Below are positions 49,706 through 58,596 of a stretch of 64,000 nucleotides of DNA, piece after piece. Below the pieces are notes generated by a model that was not told the origin of the DNA, ran no database searches, and saw only the letters and a program-made list of their open reading frames with translations. Position 1 is the first letter of the stretch. Each line of letters starts with the position of its first letter. A program made the translations under genes and the position numbers. Origin of the DNA: UBA2377 sp964525935 (GTDB lineage Bacteria > Verrucomicrobiota > Verrucomicrobiia > Opitutales > Opitutaceae); NCBI GenBank assembly GCA_964525935.1, contig CAZGJZ010000006.1:1-64000 (forward strand). The letters are read 5' to 3'.

Positions 49706-50221
49706 TCATTTCGCGCCAGGGAGGGCGGGCGCCCAGCGCGCGAGAAAGGCGAGGATCTTGGCGGGATCGTGGGCGCTGGCGCCGTCTTCGAGTGCACCGG
49801 TTTCCTGCGTGGTGAGCTGCTTGCCGTCGGCGTCGAGGACAACGAGGACGGGCAGGCCGTGCTGGATGGGGTTGCCGTAGCGCTCGTTGACGTCGGCGTT
49901 GCGCTTTTGGCCGTTGCGGGTGTTCACGTCGATCATGACGACCACGTATCCGCGGGCGAGGGCGGCGGCGACGGGCTCGTTAGCCTTGAACGTGGCGTGC
50001 AGGCGGTGGCACCAGACGCACCAGTTGGCGCCGAACATGAGGAGGACGTGTTTGTGGGCGGCGCGAGCCTCGGTGAGGGCGGCGGTCACGAGCGCCGTGC
50101 CGTCGGCCTTCACGTCATAGATGTCTTCGCCTTGTTTCGGGTATTCGGCAGCGGAAAGGTGGAGGCTGCCGATGGAAGCGGCGGCGAGCAGGGTGAGGAC
50201 GAAGAGAGAGAGCTTGCGCAT
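49706..50221 (-). CDS. secreted thioredoxin-like protein
   Basis: A 171-residue protein with a signal peptide at 1-24 (KLSLFVLTLLAAASIGSLHLSA) and a thioredoxin fold. The redox motif is WCVWC in LLMFGANWCVWCHRLHATF, and the cis-Pro is in HGLPVLVVLD. Probably a periplasmic disulphide reductase or chaperone. It lies 62 bases before the CcsA/HemX gene on the same strand, so it may take part in cytochrome c maturation, where apocytochrome thiols must be kept reduced. Confidence 0.85.
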   Translation of the reverse strand: MRKLSLFVLTLLAAASIGSLHLSAAEYPKQGEDIYDVKADGTALVTAALTEARAAHKHVLLMFGANWCVWCHRLHATFKANEPVAAALARGYVVVMIDVNTRNGQKRNADVNERYGNPIQHGLPVLVVLDADGKQLTTQETGALEDGASAHDPAKILAFLARWAPALPGAK

Positions 50222-50322
50222 CGGGGCAGTCTTGGCGGATGGCGGTGGGTGTTAAGCCAATTTTCAAATGGCGATGGTTGGGCGCAGCTTGAGTTGCGGG
50301 CGGGATTGGCTTGTGTGGCGCG

Positions 50323-51273
50323 ATGCCTGTGGCGCGCTCCCGCTCAGTCTCTGCTGAATCCATCCAACGTCCGGCTCCGTCCGGTCCAGTGGGGGCGCGA
50401 CGCGTGCACACCCTGCGGCCGGAGCAAATACATCCGGTCGTGCGCATTGCGCACCGGCAGTCGGGTGGGTTGCAGATTCCGCGGCGGATTATTTTGGACT
50501 ACGAAGTCGTGCTGATCACGAAAGGCGGCGGGGAGTGGACGTTCAATGGCGAGCGGCGGCCGTTAAGCGCGCATGACCTGTTGGTGATCCCGCCGTTTGT
50601 GCCGCATGCGTTCGTGTTGGATGAAAAGACGACGGTGGAGCATATCGCGGTGCATTTTGATTTTGCGCCGGAGGTGCCGGCGGCGGCGCGCGGGTTGGAC
50701 AAGCGCCGGCCGTTTCGGGTGCGATTCACGCACGGATTGGAATTTTCGACGCAACGACGGCTTTACGCGGGGCACCGGATCGAGCGGATGTTGCAGGCGG
50801 TGGTGTCGGCGCACGAGGCGCGGTCGCCGCTGGGACCGGCACTGGCGTCGGCGCAAATGGCCAGCGTGTTGCTGGGCTTGCTCGCCGAGCCGGAAAAGAC
50901 CCGGACGGCAAATCATCAGGCGCGGCATCTGCAGCGGGTTGAGCGCGTGACCGCCCACATGCAGGCGCAGCTGGCGAAACCGATCGACCATGCGGTGCTT
51001 GAGCGCGTGTCAGGGTTGAGCACGAGCCGGTTGCAGGCGCTGTTTCGCGAGGTGACCGGTTATCCGCCATTGGATTATTTGCGGCGGTTGCGCGTCGAGG
51101 AAGCGCGACGCCTGCTGGCGGATGGACGGTTGTCCGTGAAGGAGATCGCGGCGCGCACGGGGTTTCGCGACACGAGCCAGCTGAGCAAGGTTTTCAGGCG
51201 GATCGACGGGCTGTCGCCGGCGCATTATCGCGAGGCGTTGCTGGCGGGACGGCAGGGAAAACAGGAAAAATAG
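50323..51273 (+). CDS. AraC family transcriptional regulator
   Basis: A 316-residue regulator. An N-terminal cupin sensing domain (LDYEVVLITKGGGEWTFNG...LLVIPPFVPHAF) is followed by a C-terminal AraC HTH domain (LERVSGLSTSRLQALFREVTGYPPLDYLRRLRVEEARRLL, seen as SGLSTSRLQALFREVTGYPP and RLRVEEARRLLADG; then IAARTGFRDTSQLSKVFRR and GLSPAHYR). The ATG at 50323 is chosen over the TTG at 50311. The next gene, 72 bases on, is a PhyH dioxygenase, mirroring the AraC/PhyH pair at the left end of the window. Confidence 0.9.
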   Translation: MPVARSRSVSAESIQRPAPSGPVGARRVHTLRPEQIHPVVRIAHRQSGGLQIPRRIILDYEVVLITKGGGEWTFNGERRPLSAHDLLVIPPFVPHAFVLDEKTTVEHIAVHFDFAPEVPAAARGLDKRRPFRVRFTHGLEFSTQRRLYAGHRIERMLQAVVSAHEARSPLGPALASAQMASVLLGLLAEPEKTRTANHQARHLQRVERVTAHMQAQLAKPIDHAVLERVSGLSTSRLQALFREVTGYPPLDYLRRLRVEEARRLLADGRLSVKEIAARTGFRDTSQLSKVFRRIDGLSPAHYREALLAGRQGKQEK

Positions 51274-51345
51274 CCAACACCTGCGCGTGGCGGCCATAAA
51301 TCGGCCGATGACAACGACAGCGCGCGGCGCCAGCGTGGAGGCACT

Positions 51346-52137
51346 ATGTTAACCCCTACCCAAGTCGCCGAGTTTAAGTCCAAAGGTTTCCTGCGCGGCA
51401 GCCGCGTGCTCAACGATGCGGAGGTGGATGAACTGCGCGCCGAGACGGAGCGCGTGATCGCCGATCGCAACCGGAAGGACATTCCGCAGCCGGTGCTTTG
51501 CCATAATTTCACGGGGAACGAAGACGCGCCGGTGTGGCAGATCGTGAACATCTGGGCGGCGAGCCCGGCGTTCAACCGCCTGATTCACAAGCCGCAGATC
51601 AGCGAGGAAATCGCGCAGCTCACGGGGGCGAACGATCTGCGCATCTGGCATGACCAGATCCAATACAAGCCGGCGGCGAAGGGTGGCGTGAACATGTGGC
51701 ACCAGGATGCGCCGCTGTGGCCGATCCTCGCACCGATGACGCAGGTGACGGCGTGGGTCGCGCTTGATGATGTCGATGTGGACAACGGCTGCATGAGCAT
51801 GGTGCCCGGCTCGCACACGTGGGGTGATCGCATGGCGACGCTCTTCAAGTGGAAGGACTACGAGAAGGATGTGCCGAAGGAATTCGAAGGCCACGCCGTC
51901 ACGGTGCAGAAATGCCCCGTGGCGAAGGGCGAGGTGCATTTTCACCACGGCCTGACGTGGCACGGCTCACACGCGAACACGAGCGGCCGGCCGCGCCGGG
52001 CAATCGCGTTGCACTTTATGACGGACCAGACGCGCTACGTCGCGGCGGGCGAACACTGCATGAAGCCGTTCGTCGAAGTCGCCGATGGCGAGGTCCTGCG
52101 CGGGAAACATTTCCCGCAGGTGTGGAAGCGGAATTGA
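51346..52137 (+). CDS. phytanoyl-CoA dioxygenase (PhyH) family protein
   Basis: A 263-residue PhyH oxygenase. HxD is H119/D121 in NMWHQDAPLWPI. The distal His is in VHFHHGLTWHGSHANTS, followed by RPRRAIALHFM with the candidate 2-oxoglutarate Arg. Also typical: NGCMSMVPGSH. A start ATG at 51346 opens directly into the family N-terminus (LTPTQVAEFKSKGF). Cytoplasmic. Located just behind an AraC gene on the same strand, so probably part of that regulon. Substrate unknown. Confidence 0.91.
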   Translation: MLTPTQVAEFKSKGFLRGSRVLNDAEVDELRAETERVIADRNRKDIPQPVLCHNFTGNEDAPVWQIVNIWAASPAFNRLIHKPQISEEIAQLTGANDLRIWHDQIQYKPAAKGGVNMWHQDAPLWPILAPMTQVTAWVALDDVDVDNGCMSMVPGSHTWGDRMATLFKWKDYEKDVPKEFEGHAVTVQKCPVAKGEVHFHHGLTWHGSHANTSGRPRRAIALHFMTDQTRYVAAGEHCMKPFVEVADGEVLRGKHFPQVWKRN

Positions 52138-52174
52138 GCCGGCTTCGTGGCTCAGGGTATTCGCTGAAGGAATT

Positions 52175-52245
52175 AATGTGGAACTCAGGAAGGCTGGAAC
52201 GATCCGCCGGGTTCTGTTCCTGGTTTCTTCCTGATTTCCACATTC
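52175..52245. repeat. palindromic repeat, copy A (ATGTGGAA...TTCCACAT)
   Basis: Ends AATGTGGAACTCAGGAAGG and TTCCTGATTTCCACATT are inverted. The inside reads GCTGGAACGATC then GGTTCTGTTCC. A second copy with the same ends and inside is at 53990-54057. The right end runs into the stop codon of the SDR gene at 52244. Confidence 0.7.
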
Positions 52246-52987
52246 AGATCGCCGGCATCACGTTGCCGCCACACACGGGCAGGTAGACGCCGGTGATGTA
52301 GCTCGCGAGATCGGAGGCGAGAAAGGCGACGGCGTTGGCGATGTCCTGGTCGGTGCCCCATTTTTTCAGCGGGACCGCGTTGAGGTAGGAATCGGGGCGG
52401 CCGGCGGCGGGGCGGTTTTCGCTGACGGTCCAGCCGGGGGCGACCTGGTTGACGGTGATGCCGTGCTCGCCGACTTCCTTGGCGAGGACGCGGAGGACGC
52501 CGTCCATGCCGCGTTTGCCGGAAACGTAGGCGGACTGGCCGGGCCAGTTTTGCATGGCGCACTCGGTGTTGATGGCGATGACGCGGCCGTGTTTGCGTGC
52601 GACCATGTCGGGCACGAAGGCCTGCGCCATGAGGACGTTTTGGAGCACGCAGCTCTCAAATTGCGAGCGGTAGTCGGCGGGCGATTGCTCGAGGACTTTC
52701 GTCCACTGGTATTGGACGACGGCGTTGGTGACGATGATGTCGGGAGCGCCGAGTTTCGCTTTTACCGTGTCGCGCAGGCGGGCGATGTCGGCTTCTTTCG
52801 TGATGTCAGCCTGAATGGCGATGGAGCCGGGGATTTCCTTTGCGAGGGCGGCGGCGCGATCAGCGGCACCGTGGTAGTGAATGGCGACGCGCGCGCCGCA
52901 GGCGGCAAGCGTGCGGGTCATGACGCGGCCGAGTTCGCCCGTGGCGCCAGTGATGACGGCAACGCGGCCGGTGAGATCGATCTTCAT
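52244..52987 (-). CDS. short-chain dehydrogenase/reductase
   Basis: A 247-residue SDR. The NAD(P) site is TGATGELGRVM. Instead of NNAG it reads TNAVVQYQW, and at the usual catalytic Ser position (13 residues before Tyr) there is Thr (INTECAMQNWPGQSAYVSGK). YVSGK supplies the Tyr and Lys. Such substitutions occur in divergent SDRs, so activity is uncertain but likely. It overlaps the other SDR gene by ATGA, so the two are coupled. Sugar-alcohol or sugar oxidation is a reasonable guess from context. Confidence 0.85.
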   Translation of the reverse strand: MKIDLTGRVAVITGATGELGRVMTRTLAACGARVAIHYHGAADRAAALAKEIPGSIAIQADITKEADIARLRDTVKAKLGAPDIIVTNAVVQYQWTKVLEQSPADYRSQFESCVLQNVLMAQAFVPDMVARKHGRVIAINTECAMQNWPGQSAYVSGKRGMDGVLRVLAKEVGEHGITVNQVAPGWTVSENRPAAGRPDSYLNAVPLKKWGTDQDIANAVAFLASDLASYITGVYLPVCGGNVMPAI

Positions 52988-53802
52988 GCGCAGACGGCCT
53001 GGTGACCGCCGTCGACGATGAGACCGACGCCGTTGATGTAGGCGGCTTCAGGGGAACAGAGCAGCGTGACGGCGTTGCCGATATCCTCGGGCGTGCCGAT
53101 GCGGCCGACGGGGACGCGTTGTTTGACGAAGGCGGCGGGCTCGGGTTTTTCCCAGTGGAAGCGGGTCATGTCGGTGAGAATCATGCCGGGAGCGACGCCG
53201 TTGCAGGTGATGCCCTTGGGGCCGAGGGCGATGGCGAAGCTCTTCATGAGCATGTGCAGGCCGGCCTTGGAGGCGGCGTAGTCGCCCTGCGCGGCGGAGC
53301 TGACGTTCACGGCGAGCGAGGTGATGAAAATGATGCGACCGCCGCGGCCGCGCTTGATCATTTCGGCCGCGGCGAGCTGCGTGCAGTGGAAGGCGCCGTT
53401 CAGATTTACGTCGATGGTCTTTTTGAAAACGGCCTCGCTCATCTCCATGATGTCGACGAACGGGCAGATGCCGGCGTTGTTCACGAGGATATCGATGTGG
53501 CCGAAATGGCTGACGGTGGTGCGAACGAGAGACTCGACATCGGCACGGCTGGTGATGTCACAGGCGAGGCCGAGGGTTTTGACGCCGGTGTCGGCGGCGA
53601 GTTGCGCGGCGGATTGGCGGGCGGTGTCGCCGTTCATGTCGGCGATAACGATCTGCACGCCTTTGCGAGCGAGACAGGTGGCGATGCCGTATCCTATGCC
53701 GCGCGCGGCACCGGTGATGATGGCGACCTGGGCGGCGGAAGCGGCCGAGGTCGGAGCGGAACGAGACAAGACAGTCCGACGGGCCGGGGATTTTTTCTTC
53801 AT
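52984..53802 (-). CDS. short-chain dehydrogenase/reductase
   Basis: A 272-residue SDR with all classic elements: TGAARGIGYGIA, NNAG, a catalytic Ser (IIFITSLAVNV), YAASK and PGMILTDM. A Lys/Arg-rich N-terminal stretch of about 20 residues precedes the Rossmann fold; a later start is possible but no better codon is evident. First gene of a two-SDR operon. Similar enzymes oxidise sugars (glucose or rhamnose 1-dehydrogenases) or 3-oxoacyl groups; the substrate is not decidable here. Confidence 0.87.
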   Translation of the reverse strand: MKKKSPARRTVLSRSAPTSAASAAQVAIITGAARGIGYGIATCLARKGVQIVIADMNGDTARQSAAQLAADTGVKTLGLACDITSRADVESLVRTTVSHFGHIDILVNNAGICPFVDIMEMSEAVFKKTIDVNLNGAFHCTQLAAAEMIKRGRGGRIIFITSLAVNVSSAAQGDYAASKAGLHMLMKSFAIALGPKGITCNGVAPGMILTDMTRFHWEKPEPAAFVKQRVPVGRIGTPEDIGNAVTLLCSPEAAYINGVGLIVDGGHQAVCA

Positions 53803-53896
53803 GGGGTGAAGCGGGGTAGGCTAGGGCGGAAGGTGTGCCGCCGGGCGCGGCGGCGGGCAAGGCTGCAATTAGGCGAGGGTTCGACTAATGTGCTGG

Positions 53897-53927
53897 AACC
53901 ACGATGGACACGAACGAACATGAATGA
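53897..53927. repeat. CACGATGGACACGAACG dispersed repeat
   Basis: AACCACGATGGACACGAACG plus AACATGAATG is a worn copy of the CACGAATG family. It lies in the gene-poor stretch 53803-54079, which otherwise holds only the palindromic repeat copy B. Confidence 0.5.
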
Positions 53928-53989
53928 TCCAGACTGCTTGGTTAAGTCGAAGCCAGGCGACATGGGGCGTAAAAACTGAAACAGGAACG

Positions 53990-54057
53990 AATGTGGAAAT
54001 CAGGAAGGCTGGAACGATCGGTTGGAGTCTGTTCCGGGTTTCCTGATTTCCACATTC
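53990..54057. repeat. palindromic repeat, copy B (ATGTGGAA...TTCCACAT)
   Basis: AATGTGGAAATCAGGAAGGC and TTTCCTGATTTCCACATTC form nearly perfect inverted ends around GGAACGATCGGTTGGAGTCT plus GTTCCGGG. It matches copy A at 52175-52245 closely, about 1.8 kb away, on the far side of the SDR operon. Confidence 0.7.
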
Positions 54058-54079
54058 ACCCCGGATTCCTTGGTTGCCG

Positions 54080-54850
54080 CTAAGCTCTCGTCGCGATCCA
54101 GAAGCGGCAGTCGTCGGAGAAATTGCGGACGGCGCGGGATTCCTGGGCGACTTCGCGGCGCATGACGTCATGGGTGTGGCTCCAGCCGGTGGCGGCGAGA
54201 TCGGCGAGGATTTCGGCGCGGTCGGGCAGGTGCATGAAGGTGCGGCCGGTGCCTTCCTCCTCGAAGTAGCGGTCGCCAAACTCGCGGAGGATTGGGTCTT
54301 GCTTGCCCTTGGCCCACCGGGCGGCCTCGAGCCGCCAGAGCGCTTGCTCGGTGGTCGAGCTGTTGCGGTCGTGCGTCGTGAACATGAACGGTGCGCCGGG
54401 GCGGCAGACGGCGGCGAGCTGGCGCAGGGCGCGGCGGCGGTTGCGGCGCAGCGGAATCTGCATGAGGCCGTTGAACATGAAGAGCACGCCGTCGAAACGT
54501 TTGTCATTCATTAGATGACAAGTGGTCAGGCGGGTGGCGTCGGCGTGGAAGAGGGTAATCTCAGCTTTGCGTTCAATGACGAGGCTCTGGGCCTGGGCGA
54601 GGAGTTCCTCGGCGAAGTCGAAGGCGTGGAGGTGGCGGTAGCCGGATTCCCAGAGCGCAACGGCAACGCGTCCGGCACCGCAGCCGGCCTCGAGGAGATG
54701 CGCGGTTTTATCGGGGAAGAATCGTTCGATGAGGATGCGCTCGGAAGCCCAGAGGCCGAGCTCGTGCGCGGCGCGGGTGTAGTGGACGACGGCGGTGAGG
54801 TCGTTGAAATCGGCGCGGACGGTGGCGGGGCTGACGGGCGGGCGGGGCAC
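54080..54850 (-). CDS. class I SAM-dependent methyltransferase
   Basis: A 256-residue methyltransferase. The SAM site is LLEAGCGAGRVAVALW (motif I), AFDFAEELL (motif II) and LFHADAT; motif IV is FDGVLFMFNGLMQI. The GTG at 54850 is chosen because it lies 4 bases after the S9 peptidase stop. An ATG at 54919 would add 23 low-complexity residues and overlap the peptidase gene by 65 bases. Cytoplasmic. Substrate unknown. Likely translationally coupled to the peptidase gene. Confidence 0.83.
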   Translation of the reverse strand: MPRPPVSPATVRADFNDLTAVVHYTRAAHELGLWASERILIERFFPDKTAHLLEAGCGAGRVAVALWESGYRHLHAFDFAEELLAQAQSLVIERKAEITLFHADATRLTTCHLMNDKRFDGVLFMFNGLMQIPLRRNRRRALRQLAAVCRPGAPFMFTTHDRNSSTTEQALWRLEAARWAKGKQDPILREFGDRYFEEEGTGRTFMHLPDRAEILADLAATGWSHTHDVMRREVAQESRAVRNFSDDCRFWIATRA

Positions 54851-54854
54851 AGGC

Positions 54855-56780
54855 TCAGAGGTATTTGGCGAGGAAGGCCTCGATTTCACGGTAGAGGCGG
54901 AGGCGGGTTTTGCTTTCAAAATAGCCGTGGCCTTCCTTGCCGGCGATAAATTGTTCGACGGGCACGTCGCGTTTCTTCAGTTCGGCGTAGAGTTTCTTGG
55001 ATTGGGACGCATCCACCCGTGGGTCATATTCCCCGGCGGAAATGTAGACGGGGATGTTGATATCATCGACGTGCCGCAGCGGGGAGATGGCGTCGAATGC
55101 CTCTTTAGCGAGTTTCGGGTCGCCAAGTTTTTGGATGAGGATGTCGTAGTTGAATTTATCGAAGCGCCGGCCGGAAGTTTGCCGGACAATCTGCTCCCAA
55201 TCGAAGACACCGACGATGGTGACGGCGCATTTGTAGAGCCCGGGTTCAAATGCAGCACCGCCCACGGCGAGATAGCCGCCAAAGCTGCCGCCCATGATGG
55301 CGATACGGGCGGGGTCGATGAGGCCGGATTTGATGAGTTGTTTCACTCCATCAGTCACGTCGTCATGCATGGCCTTGAAATCGAACTTATCGGTGGTGCT
55401 AATCGCATGGGTGAAGCCGGTGGACCCACGGTAGTTGGGTTGGAATACCGCGTAACCACGGTGGGCGAGGAATTGGGCCTCTGGATCGTAGCCCCAGGTA
55501 TCGCGCACCCACGGGCCGCCATGGGCGAGCACAACCAGCGGGGGTTTGCTGCCGTTGGAGGCAGGCTTGGGCAGGGTGAGGTAACCTTGGAGTTTCAACC
55601 CGTCGCGGGCTTTGAACCGGATGGCCTGGGTCGGGCGCAGCTCGACCTTGCGCAGCCAGGGATAGGGGTCGGGCAGGGCGGAGAGTTTTTTGGTCGCGCG
55701 ATGGTAGAGATAATAAGCGGGCGGGCTGCGATCCGCTTCCGAGGCCACGAGGAAGATTTGGTCTTCATCGTCGCGATCGGAGATGAAATTATCGCGGCCC
55801 GGCAGCTTGGCATCGATCTCGTTTTGCACCGCCTGGAGTCCGGGATCGAACCAGTGGTTCACTTGCCGATCCTTGAGGTAGGTGATGCCGACCAAGCTGC
55901 CATCTTTGCTGGAAAGGCGCAGGGCGGCTTCCGTCATGGAGAAATCGGGATCGCTCCAGATTTTCTCGCCGAAGGTGTGGGTCTTGACGTCGTAGAGATA
56001 GAGGGCGGCCGCCGGATCGCTGTCACCGCGGTGGACGATATAAAGTTTGGTGGGATCGGTCGGGTAGCCGATGAAATTATCCTCGTAGGCATCGAGCGGC
56101 AGCATGGTCCAGGTGTCCGCTTCGGTGGCGCGGTAATAGTAGCGCAGGGTCTTGTCCACATACATGCAGGCGAGGCGAAATTGACCATGCCAGTCGGGAT
56201 TGAAAACCCGGGTTTCGCCCTTGGGCACGGGAATCCATTGGACGACGTTATAGCGTTCCGTGATCGAGCCGGAGGAACTGGGCAGGTTTTTTCCGGGGTC
56301 GATGACCGCGGGGCCGGCGCGGAGGGAGCGATCGCCCTCATGGAAGAACACGTTGAGCAGACCCGGCTGGGCGCGACGCCGCGAGAGGATGGCGAAGCCT
56401 TCGCGGGGGTTGAAGGCGTGGTTTTTGCGGGTCTTCAGATCGTAAATGGCACGCCCTTCCTCGGAACCGACCACCAGCCGGCGGGAGTCCAGCCACATAT
56501 CGGGTCCGGTGGAACGTCCGGCGATTTTGAAGCCGGTGGATTCCATGGTCTCGAGATTGAGCAGGCTCAGGCCGTAATCGTCTTGATCCTTGTCGGCGGT
56601 GTCGCGCAAGGCATAGGCGAGTGTCTTGCCATCGGGTGACAGACTGGGCTCGACGACGAGCGGCTTGCGGAAAAAATCCTCGACAGAGATCTTATCGGCT
56701 GCGGAGGCACAGGGTAGGACAAGACTGAGAAACAGGCCGAGGATGAGCGACCGGACGCGCAGACTTGGGGTGAGTTTCAT
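54855..56780 (-). CDS. S9 family prolyl oligopeptidase-type peptidase
   Basis: A 641-residue exported serine peptidase. The signal peptide is at 1-27 (SLILGLFLSLVLPCASAAD). Residues 30-380 form a beta-propeller. The C-terminal alpha/beta hydrolase domain has the nucleophile S499 in GGSFGGY, the Asp in AGEYDPRVD and the His in GKEGHGYF. Similar to dipeptidyl/acylaminoacyl peptidases of the periplasm. The ATG at 56780 opens into the signal peptide; the longer frame runs back through the RsmB gene and is not credible. Its base composition looks less GC-rich than its neighbours. Confidence 0.92.
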   Translation of the reverse strand: MKLTPSLRVRSLILGLFLSLVLPCASAADKISVEDFFRKPLVVEPSLSPDGKTLAYALRDTADKDQDDYGLSLLNLETMESTGFKIAGRSTGPDMWLDSRRLVVGSEEGRAIYDLKTRKNHAFNPREGFAILSRRRAQPGLLNVFFHEGDRSLRAGPAVIDPGKNLPSSSGSITERYNVVQWIPVPKGETRVFNPDWHGQFRLACMYVDKTLRYYYRATEADTWTMLPLDAYEDNFIGYPTDPTKLYIVHRGDSDPAAALYLYDVKTHTFGEKIWSDPDFSMTEAALRLSSKDGSLVGITYLKDRQVNHWFDPGLQAVQNEIDAKLPGRDNFISDRDDEDQIFLVASEADRSPPAYYLYHRATKKLSALPDPYPWLRKVELRPTQAIRFKARDGLKLQGYLTLPKPASNGSKPPLVVLAHGGPWVRDTWGYDPEAQFLAHRGYAVFQPNYRGSTGFTHAISTTDKFDFKAMHDDVTDGVKQLIKSGLIDPARIAIMGGSFGGYLAVGGAAFEPGLYKCAVTIVGVFDWEQIVRQTSGRRFDKFNYDILIQKLGDPKLAKEAFDAISPLRHVDDINIPVYISAGEYDPRVDASQSKKLYAELKKRDVPVEQFIAGKEGHGYFESKTRLRLYREIEAFLAKYL

Positions 56781-56884
56781 GACACGAGAAAAGCCGAGTG
56801 GCGAAACCCTGTCCAGATCAGGAGCGCCCAGGGAGGCGGGGCATACTGCTTCGAAAACTTTGCCGATGCAGATGGGTGAGCGTG

Positions 56885-57988
56885 TCAATCCCGCTGCCAG
56901 GTGGCGATGAACATGCCGTTGGCGTTGAGTTCGTGGGGCCAGAGAAAGGTCGATGACTGCAGCTTCAACTCCGGGTGCGCGGCGCTGAAGGCGGCGGCGA
57001 CGGCGGTGGTCTCGCTGCGGGTGAGCGTGCATACGGCGTAGATGAGGCGGCCGCCGGGCTTGAGCGAACCGGCGACGTGATTGAGCAGGGCGAGTTGCGT
57101 GGCGGCGAGTTCGCGGACGTCGTCGGGCGTGGTCGTCCAACGCGCGTGCGGGTTGCGCTGCCAGGTGCCGACGCCGCTGCAGGGCGCGTCGACGAGGATG
57201 CCGTCGAACTTGGTTTTGGTGGGCAGCTTGGCGGAGCCGTCCCAGAAGGCGGTGCGGTAGTTGAAAAGTTTCGCGCGGGCGGCGCGGCGCTTGAGGGTGT
57301 CGATGCGCTTTTCGTTGCGGTCGGTGGCCCAGATCACGCCCTTGTTATACATCTGGTCGGCGAGGTGGAGGGTCTTGCCGCCTTCGCCGGCGCAGGCGTC
57401 CCACCACGTCTGGCCGGCTTGGGGCGCGGCGGCGAGGCCGACGAGTTGCGAAGCGAGATCCTGGATCTCGAATTCGCCGGTTTTGAACTGCTCGGTCTTG
57501 AAGAGATCCTGCGTGCCGGTGAAGCGGATGGCGTCGGGGGCGAGCTTGGTGGTCTCGCCGGCGAAGAGGGATTTGGCGAGGGCGTGCGCATGGCCGGGGC
57601 GGGCGCGGAGCCAGAGGACGGGTTCGCGCTGGAGCTGGCGGAGGTAGGCGGCCTTGGCCTCGGGCGAGGGGAGATCGAGTTCCGTCCACAACCAGGCGGG
57701 GACGGCGCGGACGGCGAGGGCCTCGGGTTTGATGGACTTATCGTCGGCCTTGAAGCGTTGGTGGAGGGTGTCGGCCTGTTCGAGGCGTTTTTGCGGGGAT
57801 AGTTTCGGATCGAGCCACGAGAGCCAGCGGAAGTAGGCGAAGACAGCCTGCGTGATGGCGCGCTTTTCGCGGGCGCCGAGATAGCGGCGGGTTTCGAAAT
57901 AAAAGCGGAGCGCGGTGTCGGCGCGTTTGTCCGCGGAAATGCCCGCGATGACTTGGGCGGCGTGGTTGAGAGTGGCTTGATCGGGCAT
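56885..57988 (-). CDS. RsmB/NOL1/NSUN-type RNA (cytosine-5) methyltransferase
   Basis: A 367-residue tRNA/rRNA cytosine-5 methyltransferase-type protein. An N-terminal NusB-like helical part (about 1-110) is followed by the catalytic domain: WWDACAGEGGKTLHLAD (SAM), DAPCSGVGTWQRNPHARW (motif IV Cys) and YAVCTLTRSET (motif VI catalytic Cys). The frame can be read up to 58195, but the ATG at 57988 (MPDQATLNHAAQ) is the natural start. Which RNA it modifies is unclear; 16S rRNA C967 is the RsmB target. Confidence 0.88.
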   Translation of the reverse strand: MPDQATLNHAAQVIAGISADKRADTALRFYFETRRYLGAREKRAITQAVFAYFRWLSWLDPKLSPQKRLEQADTLHQRFKADDKSIKPEALAVRAVPAWLWTELDLPSPEAKAAYLRQLQREPVLWLRARPGHAHALAKSLFAGETTKLAPDAIRFTGTQDLFKTEQFKTGEFEIQDLASQLVGLAAAPQAGQTWWDACAGEGGKTLHLADQMYNKGVIWATDRNEKRIDTLKRRAARAKLFNYRTAFWDGSAKLPTKTKFDGILVDAPCSGVGTWQRNPHARWTTTPDDVRELAATQLALLNHVAGSLKPGGRLIYAVCTLTRSETTAVAAAFSAAHPELKLQSSTFLWPHELNANGMFIATWQRD

Positions 57989-57997
57989 GTGAGTTTC

Positions 57998-58026
57998 ATC
58001 ACCAAGACCGCGAAGGGTGCGAAGCA
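57998..58026. repeat. CACCAAGACCGCGAAGGGTG repeat
   Basis: A short run of 9-base units (ATCACCAAGACCGCGAAGGG plus TGCGAAGC) of the CGAAG class. It lies just upstream of the RsmB-type gene start, in the region divergent from the VOC operon. Confidence 0.4.
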
Positions 58027-58186
58027 CAAACCTGTAAACGGAGTTTCGGTCGACGACAGGGCGCAGGGAAAAGGAGATGCCGTCAAAAGGCGTCGCAGGC
58101 GCAAAAAACGGAATCGTATTTTTGGGGCCGTTGGCGTTTTTTGCGGCTAAGGAATTCGGTGGAAACCGTGGTTTAAAACCAAATTT

Positions 58187-58558
58187 ATGAATCATTCAAA
58201 TGGACGGGTGGAGTGCACGATCCCGGTGCTGCCGGTGGCGGATTTACGGCGCAGCATCCGGTTCTACACGGACATGCTTGGGTTCAAATCCGACTGGACC
58301 GGCGAGGTCGTTGGTTCGGTCTCGCGGGACGGCCACGCGATCATGCTTTCGCAGGTGTTGCCGGGAACGGTCAGGAATTGGGTGTGGATTGGTTTGCATG
58401 ATGCCACGGTGTTTGACGAATGGCGGGTGCGCGGCGTCAAGGTGCGGCAGGAACCACAGAACCACGCGTGGGCGTATGAGATGAAATTCGAGGATCTCGA
58501 CGGCAATGTGCTCTGGCTCGGCACGGAAACGCGAAGTGATTTGCCCCTGGTTGATTGA
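58187..58558 (+). CDS. VOC (glyoxalase/bleomycin resistance) family protein
   Basis: A 123-residue single VOC-fold protein (VLPVADLRRSIRFYTDMLGF...WVWIGLHD...YEMKFEDLDGNVLWLGTE). It carries the paired beta-alpha-beta-beta-beta modules and the C-terminal Glu-containing strand. The metal ligands are not complete by eye, so it may be a binding protein rather than an enzyme. First of three same-strand genes (VOC, VOC, GNAT) with tight spacing. Confidence 0.85.
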   Translation: MNHSNGRVECTIPVLPVADLRRSIRFYTDMLGFKSDWTGEVVGSVSRDGHAIMLSQVLPGTVRNWVWIGLHDATVFDEWRVRGVKVRQEPQNHAWAYEMKFEDLDGNVLWLGTETRSDLPLVD

Positions 58559-58596
58559 GGCGGGCTGTCAGCAGGTCCCCCAATGAAAACCCCACT

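Noticed and set aside
56781..57140. Upstream extension of the S9 peptidase frame
   Set aside because: It runs antiparallel to nothing but overlaps the end of the RsmB-type gene in another frame, and the true signal peptide begins at 56780.
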